A program made the translations under genes and the position numbers. A stretch of DNA of 64,000 bases from Luzula sylvatica. Taxonomy: Eukaryota; Streptophyta; Magnoliopsida; Poales; Juncaceae. Numbering within the stretch: the stretch's first letter is position 1; each line of letters starts with the position of its first letter. Location of the stretch: the NCBI GenBank assembly GCA_946800325.1, contig OX326959.1:51841784-51905783 (forward strand), written 5' to 3'. Of the stretch, positions 51,603 through 62,774 are shown piece by piece. The notes below the pieces were generated by a model. It ran no database searches. It saw nothing but the letters and a program-made list of their open reading frames with translations, and was not told the DNA's origin.

Positions 51603-54600
51603 TTTGAACAGCTCAAAGCGTTCAAATCTTGTTTTGAATCGAAAAACAAACTTTCTTAGTGTTTGTGAAATTTGGTGAAAAGTTATGTACTAAAAGATAC
51701 GATACAAATGATCTAAAAACACGTTATTTGAACTCCTCAAAGCGTTCAAATCTTGTTTTGAATCGAAAAACAAACTTTCTTAGTGTTTGTGAAATCTGGT
51801 GAAAAGTTATGTACTAAAAGATACGATACAAATGATCTAAAAACACGTTATTTGAACACTCCTCAAAGCATTAAAATCTTGTTTTGAAATCGAAAAACAA
51901 ACTTTCTTAGGGTTTCCGAAATTTGGTGAAAAGTTATGTAGTAAAAGATACGATACAAATGATCTAAAAACACGTTATTTGAACTCCTCAAAGCGTTATA
52001 ATCCTGTTTTGAATCGAAAAACAAAATTTCTTAGTGTTTGTGAAATTTGGTGAAAAGTTATGAAGTAAAAGATACTAAACAAATTATCTAAAAACACGTT
52101 ACTTGAACTCCTCAAAGCGTTCAAATCTTGTTTTGAATCGAAGAACAAACTTTCTTAGTGTTGGTGAAATTTGGTGAAAAGTTATGGAGTAAAAGATTCG
52201 ATACAAATGATCTAAAAACACGTTATTTGAACTCCTCAAAGCGTTAAAATCTTGTTTTGAATCGAAAAACTAACTATCTTAGTGTTTGTGAAATTCGGTG
52301 AAAAGTTATGTACTAAAAGATACGATACAAATGATCTAAAAACACGTTATTTGAACTCCTCAAAGTGTTCAAATCTTGTTTTGAATCGAAAAACAAAATT
52401 TCTTAGTGTTTGTGAAATTTGGAGAAAAGTTATGTAGTAAAAGATACGAAACAAATGATCTAAAAACACGTTATTTGAACTCCTCAAAGCGTTAAAATAT
52501 TGTTTTTAATTGAAAAACAAACTTTCTTAGGGTTTGTGAAATTTGGTGAAAAGTTATGTACTAAAAGATACGATACAAATGATCTAAAAACACGTTATTT
52601 GAACTCCTCAAAGCGTTCAAATCTTGTTTTGAATCGAAAAACAAACTTTCTTAGTGTTTGTGAAATTTGGTGAAAAGTTATGGAGTAAAAGATACGATAC
52701 AAATGATCTAAAAACACGTTATTTGAACACCTCAAAGCGTTAAAATCTTGTTTTGAATCGAAAAACAAACTTTCTTAGTGTTTGTGAAATTTGGTGAAAA
52801 GTTATGTAGTAAAAGATTCGATACAAATGATCTAAAAACACGTTATTTGAACTCCTCAAAGCGTTCAAATCTTGTTTTGAATCGAAAAACAAACTATCTT
52901 AGTGTTTGTGAAATTTGGTGAAAAGTTATGTAGTAAAAGATACGAAACAAATGATCTAAAAACACGTTATTTGAACTCCTCAAAGCGTTAAAATCTTGTT
53001 TTTAATTGAAAAACAAAATTTCTTAGTGTTTGTGAAATTTGGAGAAAAGTTATGTAGTAAAAGATACGAAACAAATGATCTAAAAACACGTTATTTGAAC
53101 TCCTCAAAGCGTTAAAATCTTGTTTTTAATTGAAAAACAAACTTTCTTAGTGTTTGTGAAATTTGGTGAAAAGTTATGTACTAAAAGATACGATACAAAT
53201 GATCTAAAAACACGTTATTTGAACTCCTCAAAGCGTTCAAATCTTGTTTTGAATCGATAAACAAAATTTCTTAGTGTTTGTGAAATTTGGTGAAAAGTTA
53301 TGTACTAAAAGATACGATACAAATGATCTAAAAACACGTTATTTGAACTCCTCAAAGCGTTCAAATCTTGTTTTGAATCGAAAAACAAACTTTCTTAGTG
53401 TTTGTGAAATTTGGTGAAAAGTTATGGAGTAAAAGATACGATACAAATGATCTAAAAACACGTTATTTGAACACCTCAAAGCGTTAAAATCTTGTTTTGA
53501 ATCGAAAAACAAACTTTCTTAGTGTTTGTGAAATTTGGTGAAAAGTTATGTAGTAAAAGATTCGATACAAATGATCTAAAAACACGTTATTTGAACTCCT
53601 CAAAGCGTTCAAATCTTGTTTTGAATCGAAAAACAAACTTTCTTAGGGTTTGTGAAATTTGGTGAAAAGTTATGTAGTAAAAGATTCGATACAAATGATC
53701 TAAAAACACGTTATTTGAACTCCTCAAAGCGTTCAAATCTTGTTTTGAATCGAAAAACAAACTTTCTTAGTGTTGGTGAAATTTGGTGAAAAGTTATGTA
53801 GTAAAATATTCGATTCAAATGATCTAAAAACACGTTATTTGAACTCCTCAAAGCGTTAAAATCTTGTTTTGAATCGAAAAACAAACTTTCTTAGTGTTTG
53901 TGAAATTTGGTGAAAAGTTATGTAGTAAAAGATACGAAACAAATGATCTAAAAACACGTTATTTGAACTCCTCAAAGCGTTAAAATCTTGTTTTTAATTG
54001 AAAAACAAAATTTCTTAGTGTTTGTGAAATTTGGAGAAAAGTTATGTAGTAAAAGATACGAAACAAATGATCTAAAAACACGTTATTTGAACAGCTCAAA
54101 GCGTTCAAATCTTGTTTTGAATCGAAAAACAAACTTTCTTAGTGTTTGTGAAATTTGGTGAAAAGTTATGTACTAAAAGATACGATACAAATGATCTAAA
54201 AACACGTTATTTGAACTCCTCAAAGCGTTCAAATCTTGTTTTGAATCGAAAAACAAACTTTCTTAGTGTTTGTGAAATCTGGTGAAAAGTTATGTACTAA
54301 AAGATACGATACAAATGATCTAAAAACACGTTATTTGAACACTCCTCAAAGCATTAAAATCTTGTTTTGAAATCGAAAAACAAACTTTCTTAGGGTTTCC
54401 GAAATTTGGTGAAAAGTTATGTAGTAAAAGATACGATACAAATGATCTAAAAACACGTTATTTGAACTCCTCAAAGCGTTATAATCCTGTTTTGAATCGA
54501 AAAACAAAATTTCTTAGTGTTTGTGAAATTTGGTGAAAAGTTATGAAGTAAAAGATACTAAACAAATTATCTAAAAACACGTTACTTGAACTCCTCAAAG

Positions 54601-55948
54601 CGTTCAAATCTTGTTTTGAATCGAAGAACAAACTTTCTTAGTGTTGGTGAAATTTGGTGAAAAGTTATGGAGTAAAAGATTCGATACAAATGATCTAAAA
54701 ACACGTTATTTGAACTCCTCAAAGCGTTAAAATCTTGTTTTGAATCGAAAAACTAACTATCTTAGTGTTTGTGAAATTCGGTGAAAAGTTATGTACTAAA
54801 AGATACGATACAAATGATCTAAAAACACGTTATTTGAACTCCTCAAAGTGTTCAAATCTTGTTTTGAATCGAAAAACAAAATTTCTTAGTGTTTGTGAAA
54901 TTTGGAGAAAAGTTATGTAGTAAAAGATACGAAACAAATGATCTAAAAACACGTTATTTGAACTCCTCAAAGCGTTAAAATATTGTTTTTAATTGAAAAA
55001 CAAACTTTCTTAGGGTTTGTGAAATTTGGTGAAAAGTTATGTACTAAAAGATACGATACAAATGATCTAAAAACACGTTATTTGAACTCCTCAAAGCGTT
55101 CAAATCTTGTTTTGAATCGATATACAAAATTTCTTAGTGTTTGTGAAATTTGGTGAAAAGTTATGTACTAAAAGATACGATACAAATGATCTAAAAACAC
55201 GTTATTTGAACTCCTCAAAGCGTTCAAATCTTGTTTTGAATCGAAAAACAAACTTTCTTAGTGTTTGTGAAATTTGGTCAAAAGTTATGGAGTAAAAGAT
55301 ACGATACAAATGATCTAAAAACACGTTATTTGAACACCTCAAAGCGTTAAAATCTTGTTTTGAATCGAAAAACAAACTTTCTTAGTGTTTGTGAAATTTG
55401 GTGAAAAGTTATGTAGTAAAAGATTCGATACAAATGATCTAAAAACACGTTATTTGAACTCCTCAAAGCGTTCAAATCTTGTTTTGAATCGAAAAACAAA
55501 CTTTCTTAGGGTTTGTGAAATTTGGTGAAAAGTTATGTAGTAAAAGATTCGATACAAATGATCTAAAAACACGTTATTTGAACTCCTCAAAGCGTTCAAA
55601 TCTTGTTTTGAATCGAAAAACAAACTTTCTTAGTGTTGGTGAAATTTGGTGAAAAGTTATGTAGTAAAATATTCGATTCAAATGATCTAAAAACACGTTA
55701 TTTGAACTCCTCAAAGCGTTAAAATCTTGTTTTGAATCGAAAAACAAACTATCTTAGTGTTTGTGAAATTTGGTGAAAAGTTATGTAGTAAAAGATACGA
55801 AACAAATGATCTAAAAACACGTTATTTGAACTCCTCAAAGCGTTAAAATCTTGTTTTTAATTGAAAAACAAAATTTCTTAGTGTTTGTGAAATTTGGAGA
55901 AAAGTTATGTAGTAAAAGATACGAAACAAATGATCTAAAAACACGTTA
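51603..55948. repeat. Super-repeat, copy 2: 20-mer plus 15-mer (4346 bp)
   Basis: The 20-mer spans 51603-54085 and the 15-mer 54086-55948. The 15-mer shows no difference that I could see from 49740-51602. The 20-mer differs from the first at two sites: GTTATAATCC versus GTTAAAATCC, and CTTGAAC versus CTTGACC. In both respects it matches the 15-mer version, which suggests that the younger sequence has been spreading. Confidence 0.92.
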
Positions 55949-57191
55949 TTTGAACAGCTCAAAGCGTTCAAATCTTGTTTTGAATCGAAAAACAAACTTT
56001 CTTAGTGTTTGTGAAATTTGGTGAAAAGTTATGTACTAAAAGATACGATACAAATGATCTAAAAACACGTTATTTGAACTCCTCAAAGCGTTCAAATCTT
56101 GTTTTGAATCGAAAAACAAACTTTCTTAGTGTTTGTGAAATCTGGTGAAAAGTTATGTACTAAAAGATACGATACAAATGATCTAAAAACACGTTATTTG
56201 AACACTCCTCAAAGCATTAAAATCTTGTTTTGAAATCGAAAAACAAACTTTCTTAGGGTTTCCGAAATTTGGTGAAAAGTTATGTAGTAAAAGATACGAT
56301 ACAAATGATCTAAAAACACGTTATTTGAACTCCTCAAAGCGTTATAATCCTGTTTTGAATCGAAAAACAAAATTTCTTAGTGTTTGTGAAATTTGGTGAA
56401 AAGTTATGAAGTAAAAGATACTAAACAAATTATCTAAAAACACGTTACTTGAACTCCTCAAAGCGTTCAAATCTTGTTTTGAATCGAAGAACAAACTTTC
56501 TTAGTGTTGGTGAAATTTGGTGAAAAGTTATGGAGTAAAAGATTCGATACAAATGATCTAAAAACACGTTATTTGAACTCCTCAAAGCGTTAAAATCTTG
56601 TTTTGAATCGAAAAACTAACTATCTTAGTGTTTGTGAAATTCGGTGAAAAGTTATGTACTAAAAGATACGATACAAATGATCTAAAAACACGTTATTTGA
56701 ACTCCTCAAAGTGTTCAAATCTTGTTTTGAATCGAAAAACAAAATTTCTTAGTGTTTGTGAAATTTGGAGAAAAGTTATGTAGTAAAAGATACGAAACAA
56801 ATGATCTAAAAACACGTTATTTGAACTCCTCAAAGCGTTAAAATATTGTTTTTAATTGAAAAACAAACTTTCTTAGGGTTTGTGAAATTTGGTGAAAAGT
56901 TATGTACTAAAAGATACGATACAAATGATCTAAAAACACGTTATTTGAACTCCTCAAAGCGTTCAAATCTTGTTTTGAATCGAAAAACAAACTTTCTTAG
57001 TGTTTGTGAAATTTGGTGAAAAGTTATGGAGTAAAAGATACGATACAAATGATCTAAAAACACGTTATTTGAACACCTCAAAGCGTTAAAATCTTGTTTT
57101 GAATCGAAAAACAAACTTTCTTAGTGTTTGTGAAATTTGGTGAAAAGTTATGTAGTAAAAGATTCGATACAAATGATCTAAAAACACGTTA
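55949..57191. repeat. Super-repeat, partial third copy: 10 monomers
   Basis: It runs AACAGCTC, AATCTGG, 127-bp, GTTATAATCC, CTTGAAC, ACTAACTATC, GTGTTC, ATATTG, GGAG and AACACCTC, as in the 20-mer. The next expected monomer (ACTATC) is missing: at 57192 a TTTTTAATTG monomer follows directly and carries TACTAAAC, a variant otherwise seen only in the CCTG monomers. Confidence 0.88.
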
Positions 57192-59175
57192 TTTGAACTC
57201 CTCAAAGCGTTAAAATCTTGTTTTTAATTGAAAAACAAAATTTCTTAGTGTTTGTGAAATTTGGAGAAAAGTTATGTAGTAAAAGATACTAAACAAATGA
57301 TCTAAAAACACGTTATTTGAACTCCTCAAAGCGTTAAAATCTTGTTTTTAATTGAAAAACAAACTTTCTTAGTGTTTGTGAAATTTGGTGAAAAGTTATG
57401 TACTAAAAGATACGATACAAATGATCTAAAAACACGTTATTTGAACTCCTCAAAGCGTTCAAATCTTGTTTTGAATCGATATACAAAATTTCTTAGTGTT
57501 TGTGAAATTTGGTGAAAAGTTATGTACTAAAAGATACGATACAAATGATCTAAAAACACGTTATTTGAACTCCTCAAAGCGTTCAAATCTTGTTTTGAAT
57601 CGAAAAACAAACTTTCTTAGTGTTTGTGAAATTTGGTGAAAAGTTATGGAGTAAAAGATACGATACAAATGATCTAAAAACACGTTATTTGAACACCTCA
57701 AAGCGTTAAAATCTTGTTTTGAATCGAAAAACAAACTTTCTTAGTGTTTGTGAAATTTGGTGAAAAGTTATGTAGTAAAAGATTCGATACAAATGATCTA
57801 AAAACACGTTATTTGAACTCCTCAAAGCGTTCAAATCTTGTTTTGAATCGAAAAACAAACTTTCTTAGGGTTTGTGAAATTTGGTGAAAAGTTATGTAGT
57901 AAAAGATTCGATACAAATGATCTAAAAACACGTTATTTGAACTCCTCAAAGCGTTCAAATCTTGTTTTGAATCGAAAAACAAACTTTCTTAGTGTTGGTG
58001 AAATTTGGTGAAAAGTTATGTAGTAAAATATTCGATTCAAATGATCTAAAAACACGTTATTTGAACTCCTCAAAGCGTTAAAATCTTGTTTTGAATCGAA
58101 AAACAAACTATCTTAGTGTTTGTGAAATTTGGTGAAAAGTTATGTAGTAAAAGATACGAAACAAATGATCTAAAAACACGTTATTTGAACTCCTCAAAGC
58201 GTTAAAATCTTGTTTTTAATTGAAAAACAAAATTTCTTAGTGTTTGTGAAATTTGGAGAAAAGTTATGTAGTAAAAGATACGAAACAAATGATCTAAAAA
58301 CACGTTATTTGAACTCCTCAAAGCGTTAAAATCTTGTTTTTAATTGAAAAACAAACTTTCTTAGTGTTTGTGAAATTTGGTGAAAAGTTATGTACTAAAA
58401 GATACGATACAAATGATCTAAAAACACGTTATTTGAACTCCTCAAAGCGTTCAAATCTTGTTTTGAATCGATAAACAAAATTTCTTAGTGTTTGTGAAAT
58501 TTGGTGAAACGTTATGTACTAAAAGATACGATACAAATGATCTAAAAACACGTTATTTGAACTCCTCAAAGCGTTCAAATCCTGTTTTGAATCGAAAAAC
58601 AAACTTTCTTAGTGTTTGTGAAATTTGGTGAAAAGTTATGTAGTAAAATATTCGATTCAAATGATCTAAAAACACGTTATTTGAACTCCTCAAAGCGTTA
58701 AAATCTTGTTTTGAATCGAAAAACAAACTATCTTAGTGTTTGTGAAATTTGGTGAAAAGTTATGTAGTAAAAGATACGAAACAAATGATCTAAAAACACG
58801 TTATTTGAACTCCTCAAAGCGTTCAAATCTTGTTTTGAATCGAAAAACAAACTTTCTTAGTGTTGGTGAAATTTGGTGAAAAGTTATGTAGTAAAATATT
58901 CGATTCAAATGATCTAAAAACACGTTATTTGAACTCCTCAAAGCGTTAAAATCTGGTTTTGAATCGAAAAACAAACTATCTTAGTGTTTGTGAAATTTGG
59001 TGAAAAGTTATGTAGTAAAAGATACGAAACAAATGATCTAAAAACACGTTATTTGAACTCCTCAAAGCGTGAAAATCTTGTTTTTAATTGAAAAACAAAA
59101 TTTCTTAGTGTTTGTGAAATTTGGAGAAAAGTTATGGAGTAAATGATTCGATACAAATGATCTAAAAACACGTTA
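57192..59175. repeat. Reshuffled segment of 16 monomers
   Basis: The order here fits no single unit. 57192-58555 resembles the middle of HOR F but starts with a TTTTTAATTG/TACTAAAC mixture and contains a CGATATAC monomer (57440). The monomer at 58556 begins like the CCTG-with-C21 type of 40186 and ends like the TATTCGATTC type. It is followed by ACTATC (58680), TTGGTG (58804), a second ACTATC with ATCTGG (58928) and a GCGTGAAAAT monomer that ends GGAGTAAATGATTCG (59052). Several private substitutions suggest an older, less homogenised part of the array. Confidence 0.8.
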
Positions 59176-61410
59176 TTTGAACTCCTCAAAGCGTTAAAAT
59201 CTTGTTTTGAATCGAAAAACTAACTATCTTAGTGTTTGTGAAATTCGGTGAAAAGTTATGTACTAAAAGATACGATACAAATGATCTAAAAACACGTTAT
59301 TTGAACTCCTCAAAGTGTTCAAATCTTGTTTTGAATCGAAAAACAAAATTTCTTAGTGTTTGTGAAATTTGGAGAAAAGTTATGTAGTAAAAGATACGAA
59401 ACAAATGATCTAAAAACACGTTATTTGAACTCCTCAAAGCGTTAAAATATTGTTTTTAATTGAAAAACAAACTTTCTTAGGGTTTGTGAAATTTGGTGAA
59501 AAGTTATGTACTAAAAGATACGATACAAATGATCTAAAAACACGTTATTTGAACTCCTCAAAGCGTTCAAATCTTGTTTTGAATCGAAAAACAAACTTTC
59601 TTAGTGTTTGTGAAATTTGGTGAAAAGTTATGGATTAAAAGATACGATACAAATGATCTAAAAACACGTTATTTGAACACCTCAAAGCGTTAAAATCTTG
59701 TTTTGAATCGAAAAACAAACTTTCTTAGTGTTTGTGAAATTTGGTGAAAAGTTATGTAGTAAAAGATTCGATAGAAATGATCTAAAAACACGTTATTTGA
59801 ACTCCTCAAAGCGTTCAAATCTTGTTTTGAATCGAAAAACAAACTATCTTAGTGTTTGTGAAATTTGGTGAAAAGTTATGTAGTAAAAGATACGAAACAA
59901 ATGATCTAAAAACACGTTATTTGAACTCCTCAAAGCGTTAAAATCTTGTTTTTAATTGAAAAACAAAATTTCTTAGTGTTTGTGAAATTTGGAGAAAAGT
60001 TATGTAGTAAAAGATACGAAACAAATGATCTAAAAACACGTTATTTGAACTCCTCAAAGCGTTAAAATCTTGTTTTTAATTGAAAAACAAACTTTCTTAG
60101 TGTTTGTGAAATTTGGTGAAAAGTTATGTACTAAAAGATACGATACAAATGATCTAAAAACACGTTATTTGAACTCCTCAAAGCGTTCAAATCTTGTTTT
60201 GAATCGATAAACAAAATTTCTTAGTGTTTGTGAAATTTGGTGAAAAGTTATGTACTAAAAGATACGATACAAATGATCTAAAAACACGTTATTTGAACTC
60301 CTCAAAGCGTTCAAATCTTGTTTTGAATCGAAAAACAAACTTTCTTAGTGTTTGTGAAATTTGGTGAAAAGTTATGGAGTAAAAGATACGATACAAATGA
60401 TCTAAAAACACGTTATTTGAACACCTCAAAGCGTTAAAATCTTGTTTTGAATCGAAAAACAAACTTTCTTAGTGTTTGTGAAATTTGGTGAAAAGTTATG
60501 TAGTAAAAGATTCGATACAAATGATCTAAAAACACGTTATTTGAACTCCTCAAAGCGTTCAAATCTTGTTTTGAATCGAAAAACAAACTTTCTTAGGGTT
60601 TGTGAAATTTGGTGAAAAGTTATGTAGTAAAAGATTCGATACAAATGATCTAAAAACACGTTATTTGAACTCCTCAAAGCGTTCAAATCTTGTTTTGAAT
60701 CGAAAAACAAACTTTCTTAGTGTTGGTGAAATTTGGTGAAAAGTTATGTAGTAAAATATTCGATTCAAATGATCTAAAAACACGTTATTTGAACTCCTCA
60801 AAGCGTTAAAATCTTGTTTTGAATCGAAAAACAAACTATCTTAGTGTTTGTGAAATTTGGTGAAAAGTTATGTAGTAAAAGATACGAAACAAATGATCTA
60901 AAAACACGTTATTTGAACTCCTCAAAGCGTTAAAATCTTGTTTTTAATTGAAAAACAAAATTTCTTAGTGTTTGTGAAATTTGGAGAAAAGTTATGTAGT
61001 AAAAGATACGAAACAAATGATCTAAAAACACGTTATTTGAACTCCTCAAAGCGTTAAAATCTTGTTTTTAATTGAAAAACAAACTTTCTTAGTGTTTGTG
61101 AAATTTGGTGAAAAGTTATGTACTAAAAGATACGATACAAATGATCTAAAAACACGTTATTTGAACTCCTCAAAGCGTTCAAATCTTGTTTTGAATCGAT
61201 AAACAAAATTTCTTAGTGTTTGTGAAATTTGGTGAAACGTTATGTACTAAAAGATACGATACAAATGATCTAAAAACACGTTATTTGAACTCCTCAAAGC
61301 GTTCAAATCCTGTTTTGAATCGAAAAACAAACTTTCTTAGTGTTTGTGAAATTTTGTGAAAAGTTATGGAGTAAAAGATACGATACAAATGATCTAAAAA
61401 CAACACGTTA
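59176..61410. repeat. 18-monomer segment homologous to HOR F
   Basis: ACTAACTATC with AATTCGG (59176) through CGATAAAC with GAAACG (61160) repeats the order of 41429-43536. Private changes are ATGGATTAAAAG (59548) and GATAGAAATG (59672). The last monomer (61284-61410) is 127 bp because its end reads CTAAAAACAACACG, a three-base duplication not related to the other 127-bp type, and it also has AATTTTGTG. That monomer is the border to the next HOR. Confidence 0.85.
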
Positions 61411-62774
61411 TTTGAACTCCTCAAAGCGTTAAAATCTTGTTTTGAATCGAAAAACTAACTATCTTAGTGTTTGTGAAATTTGGTGAAAAGTTATGTACTA
61501 AATGATACGATACAAATGATCTAAAAACACGTTATTTGAACTCCTCAAAGTGTTCAAATCTTGTTTTGAATCGAAAAACAAAATTTCTTAGTGTTTGTGA
61601 AATTTGGAGAAAAGTTATGTAGTAAAAGATACGAAACAAATGATCTAAAAACACGTTATTTGAACTCCTCAAAGCGTTAAAATCTTGTTTTTAATTGAAA
61701 AACAAACTTTCTTAGTGTTTGTGAAATTTGGTGAAAAGTTATGTACTAAAAGATACGATACAAATGATCTAAAAACACGTTATTTGAACTCCTCAAAGCG
61801 TTCAAATCTTGTTTTGAATCGATAAACAAAATTTCTTAGTGTTTGTGAAATTTGGTGAAACGTTATGTACTAAAAGATACGATACAAATGATCTAAAAAC
61901 ACGTTATTTGAACTCCTCAAAGCGTGCAAATCTTGTTTTGAATCGAAAAACAAACTTTCTTAGTGTTTGTGAAATTTGGTGAAAAGTTATGTACTAAAAG
62001 ATACGATACAAATGATCTAAAAACAGGTTATTTGAACTCCTCAAAGCGTTAAAATCTTGTTTTGAATCGAAAAACAAACTTTCTTAGGGTGTGTGAAATT
62101 TGGTGAAAAGTTATGTAGTAAAAGATACGATACAAATGATCTAAAAACACGTTATTTGAACTCCTCAAAGCGATCAAATCTTGTTTTGAATCGAAAAACA
62201 AAATTTCTTAGTGTTTGTGAAATTTGGTGAAAAGTTATGTAGTAAAAGATACGATACAAATGATCTAAAAACACGTTATTTGAACTCCTCAAAGCGTTAA
62301 AATCTTGTTTTGAATCGAAAAACAAACTTTCTTAGTGTTTGTGAAATTTGGTGAAAAGTTATGGAGTAAAAGATACGATACAAATGATCTAAAAACACGT
62401 TATTTGAACTCCTCAAAGCGTTAAAATCTTGTTTTGAATCGAAAAACCAACTTTCTTAGTGTTTGTGAAATTCGGTGAAAAGTTATGTAGTAAAAGATAT
62501 GATACAAATGATCTAAAAACACGTTATTTGAACTCCTCAAAGCGTTAAAATCCTGTTTTGAATCGAAAAACAAACTTTCTTGGTGTTTGTGAAATTTGGT
62601 GAAAAGTTATGAAGTAAAAGATACGATACAAATTATCTAAAAACACGTTACTTGAACTCCTCAAAGCGTTCAAATCTTGTTTTGAATCGAAGAACAAACT
62701 TTCTTAGTGTGGGTGAAATTTGGTGAAAAGTTATGTAGTAAAAGATTCGATACAAATGATCTAAAAACACGTTA
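61411..62774. repeat. HOR G, copy 1: 11 monomers, 1364 bp
   Basis: Order: ACTAACTATC with CTAAATGATACG, GTGTTC, TTTTTAATTG, CGATAAAC with GAAACG, GCGTGC, AACAGG with GGGTGTG, GCGATC, GGAG, an ACCAAC monomer with AATTCGG and ATATGATAC (62403), CCTG with CTTGGTG and ATGAAG (62527), and CTTGAAC with GAAGAAC and GTGGGTG (62651). It restarts at 62775, exactly 11 x 124 bp later. The first nine types stand in the same order in HOR C (16127-17242), so this domain returns to the left-hand lineage. Confidence 0.92.

Noticed and set aside
61284..61410. Transposon footprint at the CAACACG three-base insertion
   Set aside because: A three-base duplication of ACA in a short repeat is explained by slippage; there are no terminal repeats or flanking duplication of an element.
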